From Streptomyces sp. cg36 (GTDB lineage Bacteria > Actinomycetota > Actinomycetes > Streptomycetales > Streptomycetaceae): a DNA stretch of 64,000 nucleotides. The DNA lies in the NCBI RefSeq assembly GCF_041080675.1, contig NZ_CP163520.1, forward strand, positions 5,084,001 through 5,148,000. Direction: 5' to 3'. Both the position numbers and the translations under genes were made by a program. How positions within the stretch are numbered: position 1 is the first letter of the stretch; every line of letters begins with the position of its first letter. The notes beneath the pieces were generated by a model, which saw only the letters and a program-made list of their open reading frames with translations, was not told the origin of the DNA and did no database searches. Shown here piece after piece: positions 26,755 to 34,745 of this stretch.

Positions 26755-27348
26755 TCAGCGGCGGCGGGCGCAGCCCACGCCGGGACCGCCGCCCGTCAGC
26801 TGGACGTAGAGGGCGGTGGTGGACGGGCAGTCGGCCCGGTCCGCCACCGCCTTCGTCACCTGGAAGTCCGGGGCGGCGGCGCCCGACCCGTCGCAGGGGG
26901 TCTCCTTCACCTGGTCGCGGCCCGAGCGGTGGACGCAGTCGCCGACCACCGTGAACGGCCCGCCGCCCATCCCCGGATCGCCCGGGTGCGGCGGCTCCAG
27001 ATTGCGCATGCAGGCGTAGCCGGACCCGCCGTCGCCGTCGATGTAGAGCACGAAGTCGGTGCGGGCCGGGCACTGGACGGCCCTGCCCCGGGGACCCGTG
27101 CGGCGGACCGAGACGCGGGCCACGGCCCGCTCGCTGGCGCACGGCACCTCGGTGAACGCCCGCCCGTGCGCGGCGCAGTCCCCGGTGCCCAGGAACGTCG
27201 CCCCGTAGTCGGGCGCGGAGGGCGGCGGCGGGGGGCGGCGCGAGGCCGCCGAGTCGGCCGGCGCCCGCCGGCAGCCCATGAGCAGCAGCAGTGCGGCGCA
27301 GACCGCCGCAGCCGCCCGAACCGCCCTCGCGGCACCGTACTCGTGCAT
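26755..27348 (-). CDS. Putative lipoprotein of unknown function
   Basis: 197 residues. An alanine/leucine-rich signal ends in the lipobox LLMGC (Cys26), so the protein is probably anchored to the outer face of the membrane. A proline-rich linker (RRPPPPPSAP) precedes a domain with roughly three cysteine-containing repeats: GTGDCAAHGRAFTEVPC, VGDCVHRSGRDQVKETPC and CPARTDFVLYIDGDG/CPSTTALYVQLTGGG. The paired C-V/A-x-H...PC pattern and the D-F-V-L-Y / T-A-L-Y-V echo suggest an internal duplication. I do not recognise a named family. Single gene, convergent with the peptidase. Confidence 0.72.
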   Translation of the reverse strand: MHEYGAARAVRAAAAVCAALLLLMGCRRAPADSAASRRPPPPPSAPDYGATFLGTGDCAAHGRAFTEVPCASERAVARVSVRRTGPRGRAVQCPARTDFVLYIDGDGGSGYACMRNLEPPHPGDPGMGGGPFTVVGDCVHRSGRDQVKETPCDGSGAAAPDFQVTKAVADRADCPSTTALYVQLTGGGPGVGCARRR

Positions 27349-27418
27349 GTCCCGCCCTCCCGTGCACCCAGCGTGACCGGTGGCCGCTCCGGCACGCCAG
27401 GGGGTCCGGGAGGTATCT

Positions 27419-29230
27419 CTAGTACGACAGTCCGTATCCGATCGGATACAGCACCGCGGCCGGGTCGTCCTCGCGCGGCACCGCCACCGGAAGCCGCCCC
27501 AGCGGCGGGATCCGGCCCGCGATCACCCGGGCCGCCGCCCGGAGTTCGACGTCGGTCCAGGAGTAGGAGGCGAGCGAGGCCGTGTACCCGTTGAGGTGAG
27601 CGATGTCGTAAGGGTTGCGGATCGCGAGGTGCACCACCGGCACACCGCTCGCGCCGAGCGCCGCCACCAGCCTGGCCTGCGCGCCCCCGGAGTCCACGTT
27701 GTAGGTGGCGACCAGCACCGCGTCCCGGCCGCGCGCCGCCGCCACGGCCGCCGCGGTCTGCGCCGGGGTGGGCGCCGTGCCGGTGGACAGCGCGGTGGCC
27801 GTGAAGCCCAGCCCGGTCAGTGCCTCGGCCAGGACGGCCGTCGGCGGTCCGGTGGTGCCCGACGGCGAGGCGGGGTCGGCGCCGACCACCAGGAGGTCGC
27901 GCCGGGTGCGCGGGGAGAGCGGCAGCAGTGCGCCGGTGTTGGCGAGCAGGGTCGTGGTGCGCCCGGCCACCGCGTCGGCGGCGGCCAGGTGCGGCCGGGT
28001 GCCGACGACCCGGTCGACCTCGGCGTCCGTCACATAGGGATGGCTGAACAGGCCGCGGCGCTCCTTGAGTTCAAGGATCCGCAGGATCGATTCGTCGAGT
28101 CTGGCCCGGCTGATCTCGCCGCTGGTGACCGCCGCCATGACCCCGTTCCAGGCCACCGACAGGTCCGGCGGGTCGAGCAGCTGGTCGGCCCCGGCCTTCA
28201 GGGCCAGCACCGGCACCCGGGCGTCGCCGTACTTGTCGCGCACGCCCTGCATGCCGAGGGCGTCCGTGACGATCACGCCCCGGAAGCCGAGCTCCTCGCG
28301 CAGGATGCCGGTCAGGATCGGGTGCGAGAGCGTCGCCGGGTCGTTGCTCGGGTCCAGCGCCGGGAACTGGATGTGCGCCGTCATCACCGCGTCGATCCCG
28401 GCCGCGATCGCGGCCCGGAACGGCGGCGCGTCCAGCTCCTCCCACCGGGCCCGGCTGTGGGTGATCACCGGGATGCCGGTGTGGCTGTCCACGGTGGTGT
28501 CGCCGTGCCCGGGGAAGTGCTTGGCGGTCGCGGCGATCCCCGCCTCCTGGTAGCCGTGCGCCTCGGCCGCCACGAGCCGGGCGACGGCCGCCGGGTCCGC
28601 GCCGAACGACCGTACGCCGATGACCGGGTTGGCCGGGTTGACGTTCACATCGGCGTCGGGGGAGTAGTTCTGCCGGATGCCGATCGCCCGCAGCTCGGCC
28701 CCCGCGACCCGCCCGAGCGTCCGGGCGTCGCGCGCCGAGCCCCCGGCGCCCAGCGCCATCGCGCCCGGGAAGAGCGTGGCCGGGTAGCCGACCCGGCAGA
28801 CGATGCCGTGCTCCTGGTCGGTGGCGATCAGCAGCGGTACGGGGGTGGGCTGGGCCAGCCCGGCGCGCTGGATGCCGTTGGAGAGGGCGGCGATCTGGTG
28901 CGGGTCGCGGGTGTTGTGGGCCCAGGTGAAGTAGATGATCCCGCCGACGTGGTACTTCGCGACGAGCTCGGCGGCCGTGCGCACGCCGATCTCCTTGAGG
29001 TTGGCGTCGATGTCGGCCTGGTCGGGCGCGGTCGCCGAGTGCCCGTACACCCGCATCACGAAGAGCTGGCCGACCTTCTCCGGGAGCGACATCCGGGCGA
29101 CGATCCGCTTCAGCGCGCCCGGTGCCCGCCGCGCCTCGGCGTGCGCGGGGACCAGCGGCGCCGCGGCAGCGGCGGCGGCGGTCGCGGCGGCCGTGGCGAG
29201 CAGGGTGCGTCTGGAGGTGTGGTGCGACAC
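27419..29230 (-). CDS. Secreted glycoside hydrolase family 3 (beta-N-acetylhexosaminidase-like)
   Basis: 603 residues from a GTG at 29230 with GGAG 5 bases upstream; an in-frame codon 12 triplets earlier lacks such a site. Tat-type signal SRRTLLATAAATAAA ends around AHA. The GH3 catalytic domain has ATDQEHGIVCRV, the NagZ-type His/Asp loop KHFPGHGDT, and ALGMQGV after VIVTD (Asp as nucleophile). A second alpha/beta domain follows from about residue 400. KHFPGHGDT is typical of N-acetylglucosaminidases of GH3, acting here on chitin or cell-wall fragments outside the cell. The C-terminus ends in the frame's natural stop. Confidence 0.88.
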   Translation of the reverse strand: MSHHTSRRTLLATAAATAAAAAAAPLVPAHAEARRAPGALKRIVARMSLPEKVGQLFVMRVYGHSATAPDQADIDANLKEIGVRTAAELVAKYHVGGIIYFTWAHNTRDPHQIAALSNGIQRAGLAQPTPVPLLIATDQEHGIVCRVGYPATLFPGAMALGAGGSARDARTLGRVAGAELRAIGIRQNYSPDADVNVNPANPVIGVRSFGADPAAVARLVAAEAHGYQEAGIAATAKHFPGHGDTTVDSHTGIPVITHSRARWEELDAPPFRAAIAAGIDAVMTAHIQFPALDPSNDPATLSHPILTGILREELGFRGVIVTDALGMQGVRDKYGDARVPVLALKAGADQLLDPPDLSVAWNGVMAAVTSGEISRARLDESILRILELKERRGLFSHPYVTDAEVDRVVGTRPHLAAADAVAGRTTTLLANTGALLPLSPRTRRDLLVVGADPASPSGTTGPPTAVLAEALTGLGFTATALSTGTAPTPAQTAAAVAAARGRDAVLVATYNVDSGGAQARLVAALGASGVPVVHLAIRNPYDIAHLNGYTASLASYSWTDVELRAAARVIAGRIPPLGRLPVAVPREDDPAAVLYPIGYGLSY

Positions 29231-29250
29231 GGGCACTCCATCCGTAGGTG

Positions 29251-29265
29251 TGGAAGAAACTTCCA
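29251..29265. promoter_or_regulatory. Perfect 6-3-6 inverted repeat upstream of the GH3 gene
   Basis: TGGAAGAAACTTCCA is a perfect palindrome with a 3-base centre, 21 bases before the GTG start. It does not match the DasR dre consensus that controls many aminosugar genes. The remaining 29266-29557 stretch holds only a weak ACCGG-N10-CCGGT hairpin near 29279; nothing else is supported there. Confidence 0.6.
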
Positions 29266-29557
29266 AACCGAACGGATAACCGGAAAGTTATTGCCGGTCA
29301 AGGGGGCGCGCATCGCCCGCCCGGAACGGGGTCCGCCACCGGCGCAGTCGGAGGGGGGCGCACCGGTGGCGGGTGTGCTGCCGGCCGCAGGCGGCTGGAG
29401 AGGGGAGTCGGTCGTACGCGGCCAGCGGCGCGGGCCGACACCGCTCTGCGGAGACTCACCGGCAGTACGGCCCTTGGACGGACCCCGTCCCCGGCGGGTT
29501 CCCGCCCGGCCGGCGGTTTCCGCAAGTCGGGACGCCCGGGGCGGGGGCGGCCCGGGG

Positions 29558-30475
29558 TCAGGGGGCGTCGGGCGGGGCGACCGCCGTCCAGTGGGAGCGC
29601 AGGGCCGCCACCGTCGCCGTGATCGCGGGCCGCCGGGCCGCCCCCGTCCGCCACAGCGCGTACAGCCGCCGCACCGGAGTCGGGTCCAGACGCACCGCCA
29701 CCACCCCCGGCGGCAGCGGCCCCCGGCCCAGGCGCGGCACCAGGGCCACCCCCAACCCCTCTGCCACCAGCGCGAGTTGGGTGTGGTACTCGGCGGCCTC
29801 GTGGCGCAGGTCGGGCTCGTGGCCGTCCGCCCGCAGGGTGCGCACCAGCCAGTCGTGGCAGACCGAGCCGGGCGGCTGGCAGATCCACGGCTCCCGGGCG
29901 AGTTCGGCGCGCGGCACCGCCCGCCGCCCCGCGAACCGGTGGCCGCGCGGCACCAGCAGATCGCACCGGTCGTCGCCGATCACCGCCTGCTCCACGCCCT
30001 CGGGGGCGGGCAGCGGCGCGATGTCCCAGTCGTGCGCCACGGCCAGGTCGATCACGCCCTTGGCCACCAGGTCCACCGACAGGTGCGGGTCGACCTCCGA
30101 GAGCCGGGCGTCCAGGGCCGGGTGCTCACGGGCCAGGGCGGCCAGCACGCCCGGCAGCAGCCCGCGCGCGGCCGTGGCGAACGCGCCGATCGTGAGCCGC
30201 CCGGTGGCCAGCCCCCGGCGCTCCTCCAGGGTGGTCTCGGCGCGCTCGACCAGCGCCAGCAACTCCTGCGCGGTGGTGGCCAGATGGAGGGCCTCCTCGG
30301 TGAGCGCGACCCCGCGCCCGCGCCGCTCCAGGAGCGTGGTGCGGGTCTCCCGCTCCAGCTTGGTGATCTGCTGCGAGACGGCGGACGGGGTGTAGCCGAG
30401 CGCGGTGGCGGCAGCCGCCACCGAGCCGTGCACCCAGACGGCGTGCAGCGCGCGCAGCCGGGCCAGATCGAGCAC
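29558..30475 (-). CDS. LysR-family transcriptional regulator
   Basis: 305 residues from a GTG at 30475 preceded by AAGGAGG with 7 bases spacing; another GTG eight codons earlier is less well placed. N-terminal winged helix-turn-helix in LDLARLRALHAVWVHGSVAA followed by ALGYTPSAVSQQITKLE; the C-terminal substrate-binding domain spans about residues 90-295. Divergent from an EamA-type exporter gene across about 135 bases, a common LysR arrangement, so it probably controls that transporter. Confidence 0.87.
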   Translation of the reverse strand: MLDLARLRALHAVWVHGSVAAAATALGYTPSAVSQQITKLERETRTTLLERRGRGVALTEEALHLATTAQELLALVERAETTLEERRGLATGRLTIGAFATAARGLLPGVLAALAREHPALDARLSEVDPHLSVDLVAKGVIDLAVAHDWDIAPLPAPEGVEQAVIGDDRCDLLVPRGHRFAGRRAVPRAELAREPWICQPPGSVCHDWLVRTLRADGHEPDLRHEAAEYHTQLALVAEGLGVALVPRLGRGPLPPGVVAVRLDPTPVRRLYALWRTGAARRPAITATVAALRSHWTAVAPPDAP

Positions 30476-30610
30476 GGCGGGGCCTCCTTCGTCCTTCACC
30501 GCCGTACGGGACCGGGCCCGGCCGCGTACGGGATCGTTAACTTCTGCTCAATCCAACCATGAAGGAATCCGCGCTGGTGCTACATGGTCGGCGGCGGTGA
30601 TCCTCGACGC

Positions 30611-31570
30611 ATGCGTCCCGTACACATCGCGCTCGCCGTCCTGGTCACCGCCGTCTGGGGAGTGAACTTCACCGTCATCGAGGTCGGCCTCGGCCACTTC
30701 CCGCCGCTGCTCTTCTCCGCCCTGCGCTTCCTGGTCGCCGCGCTGCCCGCGGTGTTCTTCGTGGGGCGGCCCAAGGTCGCCTGGAAGTGGGTCGTCGCGG
30801 TCGGGCTGGTGCTCGGGGTCGCCAAGTTCGGGCTGCTCTTCATCGGGATGAACGAGGGCATGCCCGCCGGGCTCTCCTCGCTGGTCCTGCAGATCCAGGC
30901 GGTGTTCACGGCGGTCGTGGCGATGGTGGCGCTGGGCGAACGGCCGGGCCGGACCCGGCTGTTCGGGATGGCCGTGGCGCTCGCCGGGATCGCGGTCGCC
31001 GCCGTCGACGAGGGCGCCTCCGGGCCGCTGCTCGGCTTCTCCCTCACCGTCGCCGCCGCCGCGTGCTGGGGCGTCTCCAACGTGCTGACCCGCAAGGCGG
31101 CCCCGCCCGACGCCCTCAACTTCATGGTGTGGGTCTCCACCGTCCCGGTGCTGCCGCTGATCGCGCTCTCGCTGCTCTTCGAGGGGCCGGGCCGGGACGC
31201 GGACGCGCTCGCCTCGCTGGACCTCGGCGGCGCCGGGTCGCTGGTCTACGTCGCCTGGTGCAGCACCGTCTTCGGCTTCGGCGCCTGGGGACATCTGCTG
31301 CGCCACCACCCGGCGTCCTCGGTCGCCCCCTTCAGCCTGCTCGTCCCGGTCTTCGGGATGTCCTCGGCCGCCCTCTTCCTGGGCGAGCCGGTCGGCCCGC
31401 TGCGCTGGTGCGCGGCGGCGCTCCTGGTGGGCGGGGTGGCGCTCACCTCGCTGCCGCGCCGGTCAGCCGGTCCAGCCGGGCCCGCCCGGCCCGCAGCAGC
31501 CCCGGCAGCTCCGGGACCCGCGGATACCAGCGCTTCTCGTACTCCCAGCACAGCCAGCCGTCCGGGCTGA
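30611..31570 (+). CDS. EamA/DMT-family transporter
   Basis: 319 residues from the ATG at 30611 (MRPVHIALAVLVTAVWG). An in-frame ATG nine codons earlier is possible. Ten hydrophobic segments in two EamA halves: the first begins AVWGVNFTVIEVGL, the second begins AACWGVSNVLTRKAAPP. DMT transporters export amino acids or related metabolites. The second half ends normally at GGVALTSLP, and then a low-complexity Ala/Pro/Ser tail of about 45 residues runs over the opposite-strand isomerase gene (128-base overlap). The tail may reflect loss of the original stop. Confidence 0.85.
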   Translation: MRPVHIALAVLVTAVWGVNFTVIEVGLGHFPPLLFSALRFLVAALPAVFFVGRPKVAWKWVVAVGLVLGVAKFGLLFIGMNEGMPAGLSSLVLQIQAVFTAVVAMVALGERPGRTRLFGMAVALAGIAVAAVDEGASGPLLGFSLTVAAAACWGVSNVLTRKAAPPDALNFMVWVSTVPVLPLIALSLLFEGPGRDADALASLDLGGAGSLVYVAWCSTVFGFGAWGHLLRHHPASSVAPFSLLVPVFGMSSAALFLGEPVGPLRWCAAALLVGGVALTSLPRRSAGPAGPARPAAAPAAPGPADTSASRTPSTASRPG

Positions 31571-32222
31571 GCGGCGCCAGGCACGCGGCGAGCGGCAGCA
31601 CCCCGGCGCCCAGCGGCAGCGGCGTCGTGTCCTGGGCCGAGGCGATGTCCTTGACCTGGACGTACCCCAGGTGCGGGGCGAGGGCGGCGTAGGAGTCGGC
31701 GGGGTCCTCGCCGCCCAGCCAGGTGTGCATCACGTCCCACAGCGCGCCCGCGCCGGGCCCGCCCACCCGGTCCAGGACGCGGGCGACGGCCGCGCCCGTG
31801 CGGTGCGAGTCATGCGTTTCGAGCAGCACCCGCACGCCCCGCGCGGCGGCGGCCGGGGCGATCGACCGCAGCCGCCGCGCCGCCACCTCGTCGTCGTCCG
31901 CCGCCCCGGTGCCGCCGGGGAAGACGCGTACGTAGGGGGCGCCGAGGTCGTGCGCCAGGAGCACCAGCTCGTCGAGCCGCTCCCGGTCGGCCGGGTCGGC
32001 CACGCGCGCGTACCCGGCGACGGCGAGCACCCGCACCCCGTGCGCGGCGAACTCCCGCACGGCCGCGGCCCGTTCGCGCGGCGCGCTGCCGGGGTGCAGC
32101 GGCTCCTCGGGGTGGGCGCGCAGCTCGACGCCGTGGTAGCCGTGCGCGGCGGCCAGCCGGGCGACCTCCGCCACCGGCAGGCCCGGCACCCCGAGGGTGG
32201 AGAACGCGTACCGCACGCTCAC
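31443..32222 (-). CDS. Sugar phosphate isomerase/epimerase (AP endonuclease family 2 TIM barrel)
   Basis: 259 residues from a GTG at 32222 overlapping the upstream GNAT gene stop (GTGA). TIM-barrel signatures are YAFSTLGVPGLPVAEVARLA, HGYHGVELRAHP, VLLETHDSHRTG, GALWDVMHTWLGGE, YVQVKDI and WEYEKRW, with the metal-binding Glu/Asp/His layout of xylose-isomerase-like enzymes. It would isomerise or epimerise a (possibly keto) sugar. Last gene of a five-gene operon starting at 35899. Its 3' end overlaps the end of the EamA gene on the other strand. Confidence 0.85.
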   Translation of the reverse strand: MSVRYAFSTLGVPGLPVAEVARLAAAHGYHGVELRAHPEEPLHPGSAPRERAAAVREFAAHGVRVLAVAGYARVADPADRERLDELVLLAHDLGAPYVRVFPGGTGAADDDEVAARRLRSIAPAAAARGVRVLLETHDSHRTGAAVARVLDRVGGPGAGALWDVMHTWLGGEDPADSYAALAPHLGYVQVKDIASAQDTTPLPLGAGVLPLAACLAPLSPDGWLCWEYEKRWYPRVPELPGLLRAGRARLDRLTGAAAR

Positions 32223-32740
32223 CGCTCCGTCAGGGCGAGCCGCCACTCCTGGCCCACCAGGTCGGCGCCGTAGGAGCGGCCCGGCTTCTCGGCGACCAGG
32301 GTGAAGCCGTGGCGCAGGTACAGGGCCCGGGCGCCGGTGAGCGTGTCGTACGTCCACAGCACCAGGTCGCGGTAGCCGGCCTCGCGGGCGAACGCGACCA
32401 CCTCCGCGACCAGCCGGTCCCCGAGCCCGTGCCCGCGCGCCTCCGGCTCGACCAGCAGCACCCGCAGCCGGGCGGTGGCCGGGGCGTCGTCGCGCACGCA
32501 CATCACCGACCCCACCGGCCGCCCGGCCAGTTCGGCGATCCAGACCCGCTCCAGATGCGGGTCGTGGTCCTGGGCGAAGCCCGCGACGATCCCCGCGACC
32601 AGCCCTTCGAAGTCGGTGTTCCAGCCGTGCTCGGCGGCGTACAGCGCGCCGTGCCGCTGGACGATCCAGCCCAGTTCGCCCGGCCGGGGGTCGCGCAGGA
32701 CGGGTGCGGGGCGGTGGGGTGCCTCGGTGTCGTCGGCCAC
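32219..32740 (-). CDS. GNAT-family N-acetyltransferase
   Basis: 173 residues from a GTG at 32740 (VADDTEAPHRP). The sequence has the GNAT acetyl-CoA loop VEPEARGHGLGDRLV and a C-terminal GARALYLRHGFTLV. N-terminal LGWIVQRHGALYAAEHGW is typical of the stand-alone or MarR-fused acetyltransferase subgroup. Substrate unknown. It is sandwiched between two isomerase genes, 23 bases from one and overlapping the other by 4 bases, so it is transcribed with the sugar operon. Start assignment is moderate because no clear ribosome site is seen. Confidence 0.83.
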   Translation of the reverse strand: MADDTEAPHRPAPVLRDPRPGELGWIVQRHGALYAAEHGWNTDFEGLVAGIVAGFAQDHDPHLERVWIAELAGRPVGSVMCVRDDAPATARLRVLLVEPEARGHGLGDRLVAEVVAFAREAGYRDLVLWTYDTLTGARALYLRHGFTLVAEKPGRSYGADLVGQEWRLALTER

Positions 32741-32763
32741 CGGGCCAGTATGCCGGGCAGGGC

Positions 32764-33591
32764 TCACCGGACGTACGCCCCGAACCGCTCGACCGTCTCG
32801 CGCAGCACGTCGGTGCCCGCCCGCCCCCACAGCTCCTCGTTGAACAGCTCGACCTCGATCGGGCCCCGGTACCCGGCCGCGTCCACCCGTTCGCGCCACC
32901 CGCGCAGATCGATCACGCCGTCGCCGAGCTGGCCGCGCCCGTTGAGCACGCCCGCCGGGAGCGGGGTGACCCAGTCGGCCAGCTGGAAGGCGTGGATGCG
33001 CCCGCCGGCACCGGCGCGGGCCACGGCGGCGGGGGCCAGGTCGTCCCACCACACGTGGTAGGTGTCGACGACGACGCCCACCTCCTCGGCCGGAAAGCGT
33101 TCGGCCAGGTCCAGGGCCTGGGCGAGGGTGGAGACCACACAGCGGTCGGAGGCGAACATCGGGTGCAGCGGCTCGATCGCCAGCCGTACCCCGCGTTCGC
33201 GGGCGTACGGGCCGAGTTCGGCCAGCGCGTCGGCGATCCGCTCGCGCGCCCCGGCCAGGTCCCTGCTGCCGCCGGGCAGCCCGCCCGAGACCAGCACCAG
33301 CGTGTCGGTGCCCAGCTCCGCCGCCTCGTCGAGGGCGGCCCGGTTGTCGTCCAGGGCGCGGGCGCGCGCCCGGGGCTCGCTGGCGGTGAAGAAGCCGCCC
33401 CGGCACAGGCTGGTGACGCCGAGGCCGGCCTCCCGCACCAGCCGGGCCGCCGCCGCCACCCCGTACGCGTGCACCGGCGCCCGCCACAGGCCGACGCCCG
33501 GCACGCCCGCGTGCGCGCAGGCGGTGACCAGTTCGGGCAGTGAGAGCTGCTTGACGGTCATCTGGTTGACGCTGAGGCGGGCGAGGCTCAT
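32764..33591 (-). CDS. Sugar phosphate isomerase/epimerase (second TIM-barrel paralogue)
   Basis: 275 residues. Signatures: LARLSVNQMTVKQLSLPELV, PGVGLWRAPVHAYG, TLVLVSGGLPGGSRDL, LAIEPLHPMFA, VGVVVDTYHVWWDD and IEVELFNEELWG. The conserved Glu, Asp-His, and Glu residues of the divalent-metal site are in place. Its family is that of hydroxypyruvate isomerase and inosose isomerase. It differs strongly from the isomerase at 31443-32222, so two distinct steps are probably served. ATG overlaps the DUF993 gene stop by 4 bases. Confidence 0.86.
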   Translation of the reverse strand: MSLARLSVNQMTVKQLSLPELVTACAHAGVPGVGLWRAPVHAYGVAAAARLVREAGLGVTSLCRGGFFTASEPRARARALDDNRAALDEAAELGTDTLVLVSGGLPGGSRDLAGARERIADALAELGPYARERGVRLAIEPLHPMFASDRCVVSTLAQALDLAERFPAEEVGVVVDTYHVWWDDLAPAAVARAGAGGRIHAFQLADWVTPLPAGVLNGRGQLGDGVIDLRGWRERVDAAGYRGPIEVELFNEELWGRAGTDVLRETVERFGAYVR

Positions 33592-34745
33592 GGGGCGACT
33601 CCGTGCACGGCGAGCAGGTTTCTCATCCGGGCCGCGGCCAGCTCCGGATCGGGGAACAGGCCGAGTCCGTCGGCCAGTTCGTAGGCGCGGGCCAGATGCG
33701 GCAGCGAGCGCGCCGACTGGTGGCCGCCGACCATGGTGAAGTGGCTCTGGTGGCCCGCCAGCCAGGCCAGCAGGACCACCCCGGTCTTGTAGTGGCGGGT
33801 GGGCGCCCCGAACAGGTGCCGGGCGAGCGCCACGGTCGGGTCCAGGCGCTCGCGGAAGGCTTCGCCGTCGCCCTCGTCCAGGGACCGCACGGCCCGCGCG
33901 GCGAGTGGCGCCAGCGGGTCGAAGACCCCCAGCAGGGCGTGGCTGAAGCCCACTCGGTCGCCCTCGATCAGCTCGGGATAGTGGAAGTCGTCACCGGTAT
34001 AGCACTTCACGCCCGCGGGCAGCCGCCGCCGCAGCGCCACCTCGCGCCGCGCGTCGAGGAGCGAGACCTTGACGCCGTCGACCTTCGCGGCGTGCTCGCG
34101 GACGATCCCCAGGAGCGTCCCGGTGGCCGCGTCCAGGTCGGGCGAGCCCCAGTACCCGGCCAGCGCCGGGTCGAACATCGGGCCCAGCCAGTGCAGCACC
34201 ACCGGCCGGGCGGTCTGCTCCAGCAGCCGTCCGTACACGGCGAGATAGTCCTCCGGGCCGCGCGCCACCGCCGCCAGCGCCCGGGACGCCATCAGGACCG
34301 CCGGGGCGCCCGCCTCCTCGACGACCGCCAGCTGCTCCTCGTACGCGGCGGTCACCCGGGCGAGCGACGCCTCCCGCGGCGCCAGCTGGTCGGTGCCCGC
34401 GCCGCACACGAGCGCGCCGCCCGCCGCCCGCGCCTCGGCGGCCGAGCGGCGGATCAGCTCGGCGGCCCCCGCCCACTCCAGGCCCATGCCGCGCTGCGCG
34501 GTGTCCATGGCCTCGGCCACCCCGAGGCCGTGCGCCCACAGATGGCGGCGGAAGGCGAGGGTGGCCTCCCAGTCGACTGCGGCCGGGCCGTCCGGCGAGA
34601 CGTCCGCGTACGGGTCGGCGACCACGTGCGCCGCCGCGAAGACCGTACGGGAGCGGGCCGGCCCGCCCGGCGCGGGCAGGGCCGGGGCGGGGCGCGGCTC
34701 GTAGCGCGCCAGCGAGCCGTCCGCGCGCGGCAGCAGCAGGCTCAC
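33588..34745 (-). CDS. DUF993 protein, dihydrodipicolinate-synthase-like aldolase
   Basis: 385 residues from a GTG at 34745 overlapping the Gfo/Idh gene stop (GTGA). The fold reads as a class I aldolase TIM barrel: HVVADPYADVSP, VCGAGTDQL, VLHWLGPMFDPALAGYWG, VDGVKVSLLD with a candidate Schiff-base lysine, and VKCYTGDDFHYPELI. NCBI-type annotation would be DUF993/dihydrodipicolinate synthase family. In this operon it could cleave a keto-acid or keto-sugar product of the oxidoreductase and isomerases. Reaction unproven. Confidence 0.82.
   Translation of the reverse strand: MSLLLPRADGSLARYEPRPAPALPAPGGPARSRTVFAAAHVVADPYADVSPDGPAAVDWEATLAFRRHLWAHGLGVAEAMDTAQRGMGLEWAGAAELIRRSAAEARAAGGALVCGAGTDQLAPREASLARVTAAYEEQLAVVEEAGAPAVLMASRALAAVARGPEDYLAVYGRLLEQTARPVVLHWLGPMFDPALAGYWGSPDLDAATGTLLGIVREHAAKVDGVKVSLLDARREVALRRRLPAGVKCYTGDDFHYPELIEGDRVGFSHALLGVFDPLAPLAARAVRSLDEGDGEAFRERLDPTVALARHLFGAPTRHYKTGVVLLAWLAGHQSHFTMVGGHQSARSLPHLARAYELADGLGLFPDPELAAARMRNLLAVHGVAP

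Noticed and set aside
29231..29557. DasR (dre) site before the GH3 gene
   Set aside because: No sequence close to ACTGGTCTAGACCAGT was found.
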